Part shown: piece after piece, positions 44,249 through 52,355 of the stretch
Position numbering within the stretch: position 1 is the stretch's first letter
How the letters are laid out: the number at the start of each line of letters is the position of its first letter
Source of the DNA: Demequina sp. NBRC 110052
GTDB taxonomy: Bacteria > Actinomycetota > Actinomycetes > Actinomycetales > Demequinaceae
Assembly: GCF_002090075.1 (NCBI RefSeq)
Contig: NZ_BBRI01000002.1
Coordinates: forward strand, 992,001-1,056,000
DNA: 64,000 nucleotides
Direction: 5' to 3'
Position numbers and translations under genes: made by a program
The notes under the pieces: model-generated
The model's input: only the letters and a program-made list of their open reading frames with translations
What the model was told of the DNA's origin: nothing
The model's database searches: none

Positions 44249-46102
44249 GTGGCTCACCTCCTTGGCGCAGAAGCGCTTCAACTCGACTTCGGCACCGGAC
44301 CCGTCCTCGCGGGCGTGACGGTGGGGCTCGAGGACGGCGACCGCATCGGCATCGTGGGTGCGAATGGTGCCGGCAAGTCGACGCTGATGAAGGTGCTCGC
44401 GGGGCGTGTGGAGCCGAACGACGGTCGTGTGACGCGCGCGAGGGGCACAACGCTGGCCGTGCTCGACCAGTCGGATCACGTCGACGAGGATCAGACCGTG
44501 CTGCACGCGATCGTGGGCGATGCGGACGAACACGAGTGGGCATCTGACCCCCGCATCCGCGACGTGATGTCCGGACTGGTTCCTGACCTCGACGCCGACG
44601 CGCTCGTCGCGGATCTCTCGGGAGGCCAGCAGCGACGGGTCGCGCTCGCGCAGGTGCTGGTCGGTGAGCACGACGCGATCTTCCTCGACGAGCCGACGAA
44701 CCATCTGGACGTGGACGGCGTGGTGTGGCTCGCGGAGCATCTGAAGCGACGCTGGGGTGGCAACCGCGGCGCGCTTCTCGTCGTCACGCACGACCGCTGG
44801 TTCCTCGACGAGGTCACCAACCGCACGTGGGAGGTCCACGATGGGATCGTGGACCCGTTCGAGGGCGGCTACGCGGCGTACGTGCTGCAGCGCGTCGAGC
44901 GCGACCGCATCGCCGCCGCGACGGAGCAGAAGCGTCAGAACCTCATGCGCAAGGAGCTCGCGTGGCTTCGCCGCGGAGCCCCCGCACGCACGTCCAAGCC
45001 GAAGTTCAGGATCGACGCCGCGAACGCCCTGATCGCGGACGTGCCACCGATCCGCGACTCGATTCAGCTGCATCGCATGGCCGCCTCGCGCCTGGGAAAG
45101 GACGTCGTCAACCTGGTCCGCGTGGGCGTCACGTATGGCGAGGGCGCGCAGGCCAAGGAGGTCCTGCGCGAGATCGACTGGAACATCGGGCCGGGAGAGC
45201 GCACGGGGATCCTGGGCGAGAACGGCGCAGGCAAGTCGACTCTGCTGAAGCTCATCACCGGTGAGCTCGACCCCACCTCGGGCCGAGTGAAGCGCGGCAT
45301 GACGGTGCGCGTCGCCACGCTCAGCCAGCAGCTCGCCGAGCTCGAGAACCACGCCGAGGAGCGGGTCTCTGCGCTCGTCAAGCAGTACTCGTCGATCTCG
45401 CTCGCCGACGGCTCTGAGATGACGCCCACGCAGCTGCTCGAGCGGCTCGGCTTCACCTCGGCCCAGTTGAAGACCCAGGTCAAGCGGCTCTCGGGCGGTC
45501 AGCGTCGGCGTCTGCAGCTGCTCGTGGTGCTCCTGGCCGAGCCGAACGTGCTCGTGCTCGACGAGCCCACCAACGATCTCGACACGGACATGCTCGCCGC
45601 GCTCGAGGATCTGCTCGACTCGTGGCCGGGCACGCTCATTGTGGTGAGCCACGACCGGTACCTGATGGAGCGTGTCACGGACCAGCAGTACGCGGTGCTG
45701 GACGGCAGCCTGCGCCACCTTCCCGGAGGCGTCGACGAGTATGTCGCGCTCCAGCGCGCCCGACGCTCCGGCGCCGGCGGCATCGGCACGTTCGGGCCCG
45801 ACGCAGGGGCAAGTTCCGCACCCAGCCCAGCGCAGGCGTCGGGCATGCCCGACGCGGCGGCGACCCCGGTGCCCGCGCTCGAGGGTGCGCAGCGGCGCGC
45901 GGTGGAGAAGGAACTGCAGAGCGTCGAGCGGCGGATGGCGAAGATCACCGAGCTCACCGAGGGCGTGCACCACGAGATGCTGCTGCACGATCAGACGGAC
46001 TTCGCGGGCCTGGCGAAGCTCAACGAGCAGATCAAGGAGCTCGAGGCCGAGAACGCTGAGCTCGAGGAGCGCTGGCTGGAACTGTCCGAGCAGCTCGGCT
46101 GA
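44249..46102 (+). CDS. ABC-F family ATPase, Uup-like
   Basis: A 617-residue soluble protein with two ABC domains and no membrane part. Domain 1: Walker A GANGAGKST (37-45), signature LSGGQQRRVAL, Walker B IFLDEPTNHLD. Linker with the P-site interaction region (RVERDRIAAATEQKRQNLMR to about residue 275). Domain 2: GENGAGKST, LSGGQRRRLQL, VLVLDEPTNDLD. A C-terminal charged coiled coil (about 548-617) marks the Uup type. ABC-F proteins act on the ribosomal E site; Uup members are linked to ribosome rescue and DNA stability. GTG 44249 lies 6 nt after TACCCT, consistent with a leaderless transcript. Confidence 0.92.
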   Translation: MAHLLGAEALQLDFGTGPVLAGVTVGLEDGDRIGIVGANGAGKSTLMKVLAGRVEPNDGRVTRARGTTLAVLDQSDHVDEDQTVLHAIVGDADEHEWASDPRIRDVMSGLVPDLDADALVADLSGGQQRRVALAQVLVGEHDAIFLDEPTNHLDVDGVVWLAEHLKRRWGGNRGALLVVTHDRWFLDEVTNRTWEVHDGIVDPFEGGYAAYVLQRVERDRIAAATEQKRQNLMRKELAWLRRGAPARTSKPKFRIDAANALIADVPPIRDSIQLHRMAASRLGKDVVNLVRVGVTYGEGAQAKEVLREIDWNIGPGERTGILGENGAGKSTLLKLITGELDPTSGRVKRGMTVRVATLSQQLAELENHAEERVSALVKQYSSISLADGSEMTPTQLLERLGFTSAQLKTQVKRLSGGQRRRLQLLVVLLAEPNVLVLDEPTNDLDTDMLAALEDLLDSWPGTLIVVSHDRYLMERVTDQQYAVLDGSLRHLPGGVDEYVALQRARRSGAGGIGTFGPDAGASSAPSPAQASGMPDAAATPVPALEGAQRRAVEKELQSVERRMAKITELTEGVHHEMLLHDQTDFAGLAKLNEQIKELEAENAELEERWLELSEQLG

Positions 46103-46123
46103 CCTGCGCCAGCGCGGATCGGC

Positions 46124-46387
46124 TCAGTGCTCGAGCAGGACTCCGGAGAGGCGGTCCGCCAGCACCTCCGGGTCCGCGCCGTCGACCGTGAGGGTGACGA
46201 CGTCGCCCTTCTTCACGCCGAGCGCCATGATCATGAGCACGCTGGAGGCGTTGACAGCGGGGCGTTCGCCTGCGGCGACGGTCACCTTGGCGCCGCTCTC
46301 GGTCGCTGCCTTCGCGAACGCGGTCGCGGGGCGCGCGTGGAGGCCCTCGGGAGCCTCGATGGTGAGAGTGCGGGTGGCGACGGGCAT
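46124..46387 (-). CDS. ptsH: Phosphocarrier protein HPr
   Basis: An 87-residue general PTS phosphocarrier. His17 in EGLHARPATAFAKAA accepts phosphate from enzyme I. The serine region NASSVLMIMALGVKKGD corresponds to the regulatory-serine segment (Ser49 by alignment), though HPr kinase is generally absent from actinobacteria. ATG 46387 has a perfect AGGAGGTTCTT. It lies downstream of the ulaCBA genes beyond a terminator, so it may be reached by read-through or have its own promoter. Enzyme I is 5 kb away at 52352. Confidence 0.95.
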   Translation of the reverse strand: MPVATRTLTIEAPEGLHARPATAFAKAATESGAKVTVAAGERPAVNASSVLMIMALGVKKGDVVTLTVDGADPEVLADRLSGVLLEH

Positions 46388-46433
46388 AAGAACCTCCTGA
46401 GTCGGGTGCGGTGCAGACCACCGCGAAGAGGAA

Positions 46434-46468
46434 GGGGTCGGCCCACGACGTCGCCACGGGCCGACCCC
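46434..46468 (-). terminator. Terminator after the PTS IIC gene
   Basis: A perfect 11-bp stem (GGGGTCGGCCC with 46458-46468) and 13-nt loop. On the minus strand it is followed by TTCCTCTTC, a pyrimidine-rich tail. It starts 22 nt after the stop of the IIC gene and separates ulaCBA from ptsH. Confidence 0.7.
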
Positions 46469-46489
46469 GGAGGGGCAAGCAGGTGGAAG

Positions 46490-48022
46490 CTAGGCCTTCT
46501 CGGCCTTGGCTCGTTCTGCTGCCGCGGCTTTCTCTGCCTTGTCAGCAGCCTCCACCTCGGCGCGCCACGTGGCGTGCTCACGGGCAGGCAGCCAACCCTT
46601 GTCGATCGCCTTGACCTGGAACACCCACGCACCCACGAGCAGCGCGGCGCCGATGAGCAGGATCAGGAGGACCGAGAGCAGGTGGTTGCCCACGAGGATC
46701 GAGCCGCCGAGCAGGATCGACAGCCAGCCGAAGTCCGCATCGCCGAAGGTCGATCCCTTGATCGCGTCTATGCCGGAGACCTCGGACAGGCGGTCGATGA
46801 TGGCGAGCGCGGCAGCGGGCAGGAACGTGATGAGGACGCCGTTGGTGAATCCGCCCCAGATGGCGCCCATGCGTCCACCGGTCGCGTTGCCGAACACTCC
46901 GGCACCACCACCCGTGAAGAAGTGGGGGACCATGCCTGGCAGGATCAGCGCTACGCCGAAGGCCGGGCCGAGCCACGCGCCGATGACGCCGAGGCTGACC
47001 AGACCGCCGATGAACGACGCGATGAAGCCGATGAGCACGGCGTTCTGGGCGTAGGGGAACACGATCGGGATGTCGAGCGCCGGCTTCGCGCCTGGCACGA
47101 CCTTCTCCGCGATGCCCTGGAAGGCCGGGACGATCTCGCCCAGCATGATGCGCACACCGTAGAGGATGATCGCCACGCCGATGCCAAACTGGAGGCCCTG
47201 CGCGAAGCACGCCATGAGCGCGCTCGGGGTGGAAGCGGAGCCCATGATGCCGATGAACTCGTCGTGCGGCATCGCAATGGCGGCCCAGACGCCGAACACC
47301 ATGTAGATGAGCACCATGAGGATCGTGGTCGAGACCATCGAGTCGCGGAGGAACCGCAGCCCCTGGGGGAAGTCGATGTCCTCGGTGGAGCGGGACTTCT
47401 TGCCTACCGCGGCTCCGACGGCGCCGGAGGCGATGTAGCCCGCCGTGCCGAAGTGACCGATGGTAACGGAGTCGTTACCCGTGATGCGGCTGACCCAGGG
47501 CGTCACGAACGCCGGGACGGCCACGAGCACGATGCCGAAGAGCAGCGATCCGAGGATGACAACGAGCCATCCGCTACCCTCGCCGAACCCGATCGAGAGC
47601 ACGAAGACGATCATCACCGACATGAACACGAGGTGGTGGCCGGTGAGGAACACGTACTTGAGCGGGGTGAAGCGCGCCAGCAACAGCATGACGATGAACC
47701 CGAGCATGAGCACGTACGCGGCGTTGGCGCCGTACTGCTCGGCGGCGATGGCGGTGATGACCTCGTTGGTGGGGACCACGCCCTCCGAGCCTGTGACGCC
47801 GAGGATCAGTTCACCGAGCGGGGCTAGCGAGGCGACCACCACTGCGGCGCCCGCGCCGAGGATCAGGTAGCCCATCGCGGCCTTGATGGCTCCGCCGATG
47901 ACCTGGCCGGAGTTCTTCTTGAGCGCAATCAGACCAATCGCGGCGAAGATTCCAATTAGATAGGCGGGAACGTTGAGTATCTCGGCCCCGATGAATTCGA
48001 GGACGCTGACGACGGCATCCAT
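46490..48022 (-). CDS. ulaA: PTS system ascorbate-type IIC component (UlaA family)
   Basis: A 510-residue sugar-translocating membrane subunit with about eleven helices. Landmarks of the UlaA/GatC-like AG superfamily: LNVPAYLIGIFAAIGLIALK, TVGT-like GHFGTAGYIASGAVGA, FVFPYAQN-like VFPYAQNAVLIGFI and PHFFTGGGAGVFGNATGGR. The C-terminus is a charged Ala/Glu/Lys-rich tail (about 480-510), unusual for the family and possibly a coiled coil. ATG 48022 follows AAAGGAG. It forms a complete enzyme II with the next two genes. No ascorbate-catabolic genes (ulaD, E, F, G) are near, so the substrate may be another sugar or a pentitol. Confidence 0.9.
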   Translation of the reverse strand: MDAVVSVLEFIGAEILNVPAYLIGIFAAIGLIALKKNSGQVIGGAIKAAMGYLILGAGAAVVVASLAPLGELILGVTGSEGVVPTNEVITAIAAEQYGANAAYVLMLGFIVMLLLARFTPLKYVFLTGHHLVFMSVMIVFVLSIGFGEGSGWLVVILGSLLFGIVLVAVPAFVTPWVSRITGNDSVTIGHFGTAGYIASGAVGAAVGKKSRSTEDIDFPQGLRFLRDSMVSTTILMVLIYMVFGVWAAIAMPHDEFIGIMGSASTPSALMACFAQGLQFGIGVAIILYGVRIMLGEIVPAFQGIAEKVVPGAKPALDIPIVFPYAQNAVLIGFIASFIGGLVSLGVIGAWLGPAFGVALILPGMVPHFFTGGGAGVFGNATGGRMGAIWGGFTNGVLITFLPAAALAIIDRLSEVSGIDAIKGSTFGDADFGWLSILLGGSILVGNHLLSVLLILLIGAALLVGAWVFQVKAIDKGWLPAREHATWRAEVEAADKAEKAAAAERAKAEKA

Positions 48023-48073
48023 ATGTCATGTCTCCTTTGACTGTGAGTGATGGGGGTACTGCCAGGGGTGGTG

Positions 48074-48349
48074 CTAGCCCTCGACGTGAGCCTTCAGCTT
48101 CGCGGTGATCTCCTCCATGTCGAAGAAGTTGTCGATCACGACGACCTCCGCATCGACCGGGCCGAGCTCCTCGGCGAGCTCCGCCGACGTGAGGACAAGG
48201 TTGGCGTCCGAGGCGGAGCCTCGGGCTGCGGAGATGTCCGCCGCCTCGACCTGGCCGTCGACGCCGAGCTGATCGAGCACCTTCTCGGTGTTCATCTTGA
48301 GCAGCACCGAGGTGCCGATGCCCATGCCGCACACTGCGACGATCTTCAT
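48074..48349 (-). CDS. ulaB: PTS system IIB component (UlaB/SgaB family)
   Basis: A 91-residue cytoplasmic IIB. Cys7 in IVAVCGMGIGTSVLLKMN is the phosphorylated residue and the P-loop-like GMGIGTS follows it. It passes phosphate from IIA to the sugar during transport. ATG 48349 has AGAGGGAAG upstream. It lies 51 nt before the IIC gene. Confidence 0.93.
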   Translation of the reverse strand: MKIVAVCGMGIGTSVLLKMNTEKVLDQLGVDGQVEAADISAARGSASDANLVLTSAELAEELGPVDAEVVVIDNFFDMEEITAKLKAHVEG

Positions 48350-48406
48350 GTCTCTTCCCTCTCTGATTGGACGGCCGGGACGGCGCGGGGCGCGCCGTGG
48401 CTGCCG

Positions 48407-48868
48407 TCAGGAACCCACCAGAATGGCTCGCGCGGCACTCGCCGTCGAGGCGCTCGTGAGGCTTTCCACGACGGCCCTCTCGGCCAGCAGACCTGCCAGC
48501 TGCGCCATCAGACCGACGTGCGAGTCGTGGTCGACCGCCGACAGCCCCAGGACCAGGCGGACCGGGTCGTTGGAGTCGTGGCCGAACTCGACAGGTGCAG
48601 CGAGGACGGCGAGGCTGAGCCCCGTCTTCAGCACTGCGGGACCAGGGCGAGCGTGGCCCAGGGCGATGCCAGGGGCCACGACGATGTACGGGCCGAGCGA
48701 CTCGACCGCGGCGACCATCTGCTCGGTGTACTCGGATGTGACGCATCCCGAGCTCTCGAGCAGCTCACCCGCGGCGATGAGAGCCTCCCGCCAGGACGAC
48801 GCGTCGACTCCGACGCGGACGGCCTCGATCGGCAGCGCTGTGGCCAGTGCAGACGTCAACGTTGACAC
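48407..48868 (-). CDS. ulaC: PTS system IIA component (UlaC / fructose-mannitol IIA type)
   Basis: A 153-residue IIA domain. His72 in VVAPGIALGHARPGPAV is the phosphorylated residue; GVDASSWREALIAAGELL and the final LVGS-type helix region complete the fold. The start is uncertain: GTG 48868 gives the longest frame, but TTG 48859 would be better spaced from GAGAGGTG. It is the first gene of ulaC-ulaB-ulaA and has a promoter at 48913-48942. Confidence 0.9.
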   Translation of the reverse strand: MSTLTSALATALPIEAVRVGVDASSWREALIAAGELLESSGCVTSEYTEQMVAAVESLGPYIVVAPGIALGHARPGPAVLKTGLSLAVLAAPVEFGHDSNDPVRLVLGLSAVDHDSHVGLMAQLAGLLAERAVVESLTSASTASAARAILVGS

Positions 48869-48912
48869 CTCTCGTCATCTCGCACCGACACGCGGTCGTG
48901 CCGGCGAGAGTC

Positions 48913-48942
48913 AGCATAAGAGGGTCGAACGACTTTTGTCTA
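48913..48942 (-). promoter_or_regulatory. Promoter of ulaCBA with embedded operator motif
   Basis: On the minus strand TAGACA (48937-48942), 18-nt spacer, TATGCT (48913-48918). The -35 is part of the decamer CTTTTGTCTA (48933-48942, plus strand), which recurs exactly in the transketolase promoter at 50288-50297. A perfect 7-bp inverted repeat CGACTTT/AAAGTCG (48930-48936, 48953-48959) surrounds it. The ROK regulator whose gene ends here is the likely ligand. Confidence 0.55.
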
Positions 48943-48945
48943 GCC

Positions 48946-50154
48946 CTACGCCAAAGTCGGGTCGGCGATCTCCTCGCGCATGGTCGCCACCTTCAGGCGT
49001 CGTGCGACGAGGCGGTCGGCGCGGTCGGGCTCGAACATCGCGTTGAGCCCCACGACGACGGCGCCCACGACGCCGGCACGGCGACCGAGGGTCGTGACGG
49101 CGAGCGTAGGAAGCCCTCCGACGAAGTCGGCCTCGCGCTCACGGAAGAGCTCCACGATCGGCTCCACCACCTCCGCCTCCGCCTCCACGAGCGTCCCCGC
49201 GAGCACGAGCACCGAAGGGCCGAACAGGATCGCGGCATCGATCAGCGACGGCGCGACCGCGAGCGCGGCCTCGCGCAGCCGCGCGATCGTCATCTCGTCT
49301 CCGCGGCGCGCGAGGGCCACGATGTCGGCCGTCGTGCGCACGCGCTCACCCCTCAGCACGAGATCGCGCTGGATGGGCCAGCCCGCGGCGACATCGCCGA
49401 GCCGGGGTGCGTCCGCGCGCCCTCCGAGCCGGAGCTGACCCAGCTGGCCCGCGCCGCCGTGCATCCCCGAGTAGATCTGGCCGCCGATGATGAATCCGCA
49501 GCCGAGGTTGCTCGTGATCTTCGCGAGCATGAGGTTCGAGGCGGTGGGCCACGACGCCCGCTGCTCGGCCATCGCCATGATGCTGACGTCGCGCTCGACG
49601 GCCACCACTGCCTCGGGATATGCGGGACGCACCATGTCGGAGACGACCGTGCCCTCCCAGTTGGGCATCATGACGGGGTTGACCACGGTGCCTGTATCAG
49701 GATCCGCGGAGTCGGGCACGCCGATGCCGATCGCGAGCACGTCGGCGCGGGTGCGCCCCAGCTGGTCGAGCATGAAGTCGAAGCACTGGATCGCCCAGTC
49801 GAACACCTCGTCCGGGCCCGCGCCGACGAGCACGTCGGCCTCATCCTCCGCGAGGATCTCACCACCCAGGTCGGCGATCGCGAGGCGGCTGTGCGAGACG
49901 CCGATGTCGATTCCGAGCACCACGCCCGCACTCCGGTCCAGCGCAATCGCGTCCGCCGGACGCCCGCCCGTTGAGTCCTGCTGGCCCACGCGGCAGATCA
50001 GCCCGGTGGCAGTGAGGTCCTCGAGTCGCTTGCCGAGGGTCGACCGCGACCAGCCGAGCTCGTCGAGGAGCTGGCCCCGGGTCCACGACCCGCCCGAGCG
50101 GATCGTGTCGAGCAGCACCCCGGGGCCCGTGGGCCAGGAAACCTTGCTCGCCAT
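48946..50154 (-). CDS. ROK-family transcriptional regulator lacking the zinc motif
   Basis: A 402-residue protein. N-terminal winged HTH (about residues 10-65: GVLLDTIRSGGSWTRGQLLD and STLGKRLEDLTATGLICRVG). The ROK sugar-kinase-like domain follows, with VVLGIDIGVSHSRLAIADLG and later NLGCGFIIGGQIYSGMHGGA. The CxCGxxGCxE zinc motif that normally follows the histidine is absent; the segment reads QLGQLRLGGRADAPRLGD. Kinase activity is therefore unlikely and it should act as a pure regulator. ATG 50154 has GGAGGAGAGATC. It sits between ulaCBA and the divergent tkt-ptsI operon, and probably controls both. Confidence 0.9.
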   Translation of the reverse strand: MASKVSWPTGPGVLLDTIRSGGSWTRGQLLDELGWSRSTLGKRLEDLTATGLICRVGQQDSTGGRPADAIALDRSAGVVLGIDIGVSHSRLAIADLGGEILAEDEADVLVGAGPDEVFDWAIQCFDFMLDQLGRTRADVLAIGIGVPDSADPDTGTVVNPVMMPNWEGTVVSDMVRPAYPEAVVAVERDVSIMAMAEQRASWPTASNLMLAKITSNLGCGFIIGGQIYSGMHGGAGQLGQLRLGGRADAPRLGDVAAGWPIQRDLVLRGERVRTTADIVALARRGDEMTIARLREAALAVAPSLIDAAILFGPSVLVLAGTLVEAEAEVVEPIVELFREREADFVGGLPTLAVTTLGRRAGVVGAVVVGLNAMFEPDRADRLVARRLKVATMREEIADPTLA

Positions 50155-50283
50155 GATCTCTCCTCCGGTCCTCGACGCGGCCCTGCGTCGGGCCTGTCGC
50201 TCTCGCAGCACGCGGCGTGAAGCGCCCTAGTGTAGGACCGCCGTGCCCCCGCGAGCCAGCGTCACCGTCGGCACACGGGGTGG

Positions 50284-50312
50284 TTGTCTTTTGTCTACGA
50301 GCATTCTAAAGT
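50284..50312 (+). promoter_or_regulatory. Promoter of tkt-ptsI (leaderless) with operator motif
   Basis: TTGTCT (50284-50289), 17-nt spacer, TAAAGT (50307-50312), then exactly 6 nt to ATG 50319. Transcription would begin at the start codon. The spacer carries CTTTTGTCTA (50288-50297), identical to the decamer at the ulaCBA promoter. Confidence 0.6.
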
Positions 50313-50318
50313 GCACGC

Positions 50319-52355
50319 ATGGCAGATTCAACGATGATTCACCACGATTCGACGACCGCTCGCTCTCACGACGACGACCGTGCCGTCGCGGCCGCTCGCG
50401 CGATCGCGCTCACGGTCGTCGAGGGCAAAGGCCACGGCCACGCCGGGACGGCGATGGGTGCCGCCCCTCTCGCCCACGTCCTCTTCCAGCACGTGCTCCG
50501 CCACGACCCGAGCGACCCTTCATGGCAGGGCCGGGACAGGTTCATCCTCTCTGCCGGCCACGCGAGCCTGCTGCTGTACATCCAGCTCCACCTCACCGGC
50601 TACGACCTGGGGCTCGACGAGATCGGCAGCGCCCGCCAGTTCGGGAGCCGCACGCCCGGGCACCCCGAGATCGACGTCACGCCAGGCGTCGAGATGAGCA
50701 CCGGGCCTCTCGGGCAGGGCGTCGCCTCCGCCGTGGGCGTCGCGGCGGCGTCGCGCCACGCAAGCGAGGCGCTCGACGGGGACGCTGAGCCGATGTTCGA
50801 CCCCACGATCTGGGTTCTCGCGGGCGACGGCTGCCTGCAGGAGGGCGTCTCGGCAGAGGCCTCGAGCCTCGCCGGAGCCCTCGGACTAGATAACCTGGTC
50901 CTGATCTGGGACGACAACGGGATTACGATCGACGGACCCACGTCGGTGGCCTTCAGCGAGGACGTCCGTGCGCGCTACCGGGCCTACGGCTGGCGCGTCC
51001 TCGAGATCGACGACGTCGAGGATCTCGATGCCGTTCACGACGTCCTCACCGAGGCGGCGGCTCGCACCGGACGCCCGACGCTCGTGGCAGCGCGGAGCGA
51101 CATCGGATTCCCCGCGCCCCATCGGCGCGGCACCTCCGCCGCGCACGCCGGAGCATTCGGCGCGCAGGAGTTCAGCGACACCATGGCCGCGCTCGGCTAC
51201 CCCGCCGACGCGACGCTCGCGTCGCTCGTGACAGACGACGTGCGTGAGCACACGCTGCGGGCCGCCGCACGAGGCAGGGCCCTCCGCGGCGAGTGGGACG
51301 CAGCGCTCGCCGCGAGGGACGCCGAGCGACCCGATCTCCTCTCGCGGCGGCGCGCCATGCACGACTCGACTGCGCAGGTCACCGCCGCGCTCGCAGCGAT
51401 CGACGCCCTGCCGCCGGTCGCTGACGTCGCGACCCGCACCGCCTCGGGCGAGGTGCTGACGGCCGTGCACGCGGCCGTCCCGCTGTGGGGCGGCTCCGCC
51501 GATCTCGCAGGCTCCACCTCCGTCGCCGTGCCGGGAGAGACCTTCGGGCCCACCTGCTACGGGGGCTCCTCCGTCGCCTTCGGCATCCGCGAGCATGCGA
51601 TGGCCGCCTTCGCCTCCGGCGTGGCGCTGCACGGCCTGTGGCGGCCCTACGCGTCCACCTACCTCGCGTTCTCCGACTACATGCGTCCCGCCTTGAGGCT
51701 CGCGGCGCTCATGGAGCTCCCGACGATCATGGTGTTCACCCATGACTCCGTGGCTGTGGGCGAGGACGGTCCCACCCACCAGCCGATCGAGCAGGTGGCG
51801 TCGCTGCGCACCGTGCCAGGCATGAGCGTCGTGCGGCCAGCCGACGCCGCGGAGACGCGTGCGGTCTGGCGCCGGGTCATCGCCGAGCCCGACGGGCCGG
51901 TGTCGCTCATCCTCAGCCGTCAGACGCTCCCCTGCCTGCCCGAGGCTGGCGACGCCGCGCGCGGCGGCCGAGTGGTCCTCACGCATGGCGATGGCATGGG
52001 TGTCGCGCTCATCGCAACCGGATCCGAGGTGCACGTCGCCGTGGAGGCCGCACGCGCGCTGGCCGCCGAGGGGCACTCGGTGCGAGTGGTCTCCATGCCG
52101 TGCGTCGAGTGGTTTGAGGCGCAGGACTCCGACTACCGCGAGAGCGTGCTGCCGCGCGCGGTGCGCGCGCGCGTGGCCGTGGAGGCAGGCGTCGGCGCCG
52201 CGTGGTGGCGCTATGCGGGCGATGCCGGCCGCGTGGTGAGCGTCGAGAGCTTCGGGGTATCGGGCCCAGGAGCACGGGTCATGGAGCACCTGGGCATCAC
52301 CGTGGAGGCGGTGATCTCTGCCGCGCACGAGTCGATCGAGGAGGTCGGACGTTGA
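50319..52355 (+). CDS. tkt: Transketolase
   Basis: A 678-residue ThDP-dependent enzyme moving two-carbon ketol groups between sugar phosphates. N-terminal half: GKGHGHAGTAMGAAPLAHVL, DRFILSAGHASLLLYIQLHL, GPLGQGVASAVGVA and the ThDP motif GDGCLQEGVSAEA followed by WDDNGITIDG. Second half: YGGSSVAFGIREHAMAAFAS, MVFTHDSVAVGEDGPTHQP; C-terminal domain LIATGSEVHVAVEAA and VSVESFGVSGPG. The protein is full length. Being coupled to ptsI and sharing an operator motif with a PTS suggests it serves a pentose or pentitol entering by that PTS, perhaps as a second, inducible transketolase; this is inference. Confidence 0.96.
   Translation: MADSTMIHHDSTTARSHDDDRAVAAARAIALTVVEGKGHGHAGTAMGAAPLAHVLFQHVLRHDPSDPSWQGRDRFILSAGHASLLLYIQLHLTGYDLGLDEIGSARQFGSRTPGHPEIDVTPGVEMSTGPLGQGVASAVGVAAASRHASEALDGDAEPMFDPTIWVLAGDGCLQEGVSAEASSLAGALGLDNLVLIWDDNGITIDGPTSVAFSEDVRARYRAYGWRVLEIDDVEDLDAVHDVLTEAAARTGRPTLVAARSDIGFPAPHRRGTSAAHAGAFGAQEFSDTMAALGYPADATLASLVTDDVREHTLRAAARGRALRGEWDAALAARDAERPDLLSRRRAMHDSTAQVTAALAAIDALPPVADVATRTASGEVLTAVHAAVPLWGGSADLAGSTSVAVPGETFGPTCYGGSSVAFGIREHAMAAFASGVALHGLWRPYASTYLAFSDYMRPALRLAALMELPTIMVFTHDSVAVGEDGPTHQPIEQVASLRTVPGMSVVRPADAAETRAVWRRVIAEPDGPVSLILSRQTLPCLPEAGDAARGGRVVLTHGDGMGVALIATGSEVHVAVEAARALAAEGHSVRVVSMPCVEWFEAQDSDYRESVLPRAVRARVAVEAGVGAAWWRYAGDAGRVVSVESFGVSGPGARVMEHLGITVEAVISAAHESIEEVGR

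Noticed and set aside
43877..45988. A 703-codon open frame antisense to the first ABC-F gene
   Set aside because: In GC-rich DNA the strand opposite a real gene often stays open. Its peptide is low-complexity (Arg, His, Val, Asp-rich) with no motif, while the plus strand encodes clear ABC motifs.
46490..48868. Calling the locus an L-ascorbate utilisation operon
   Set aside because: Only the transport subunits match the Ula family. None of the ascorbate-specific enzymes are present, so the substrate is left open.
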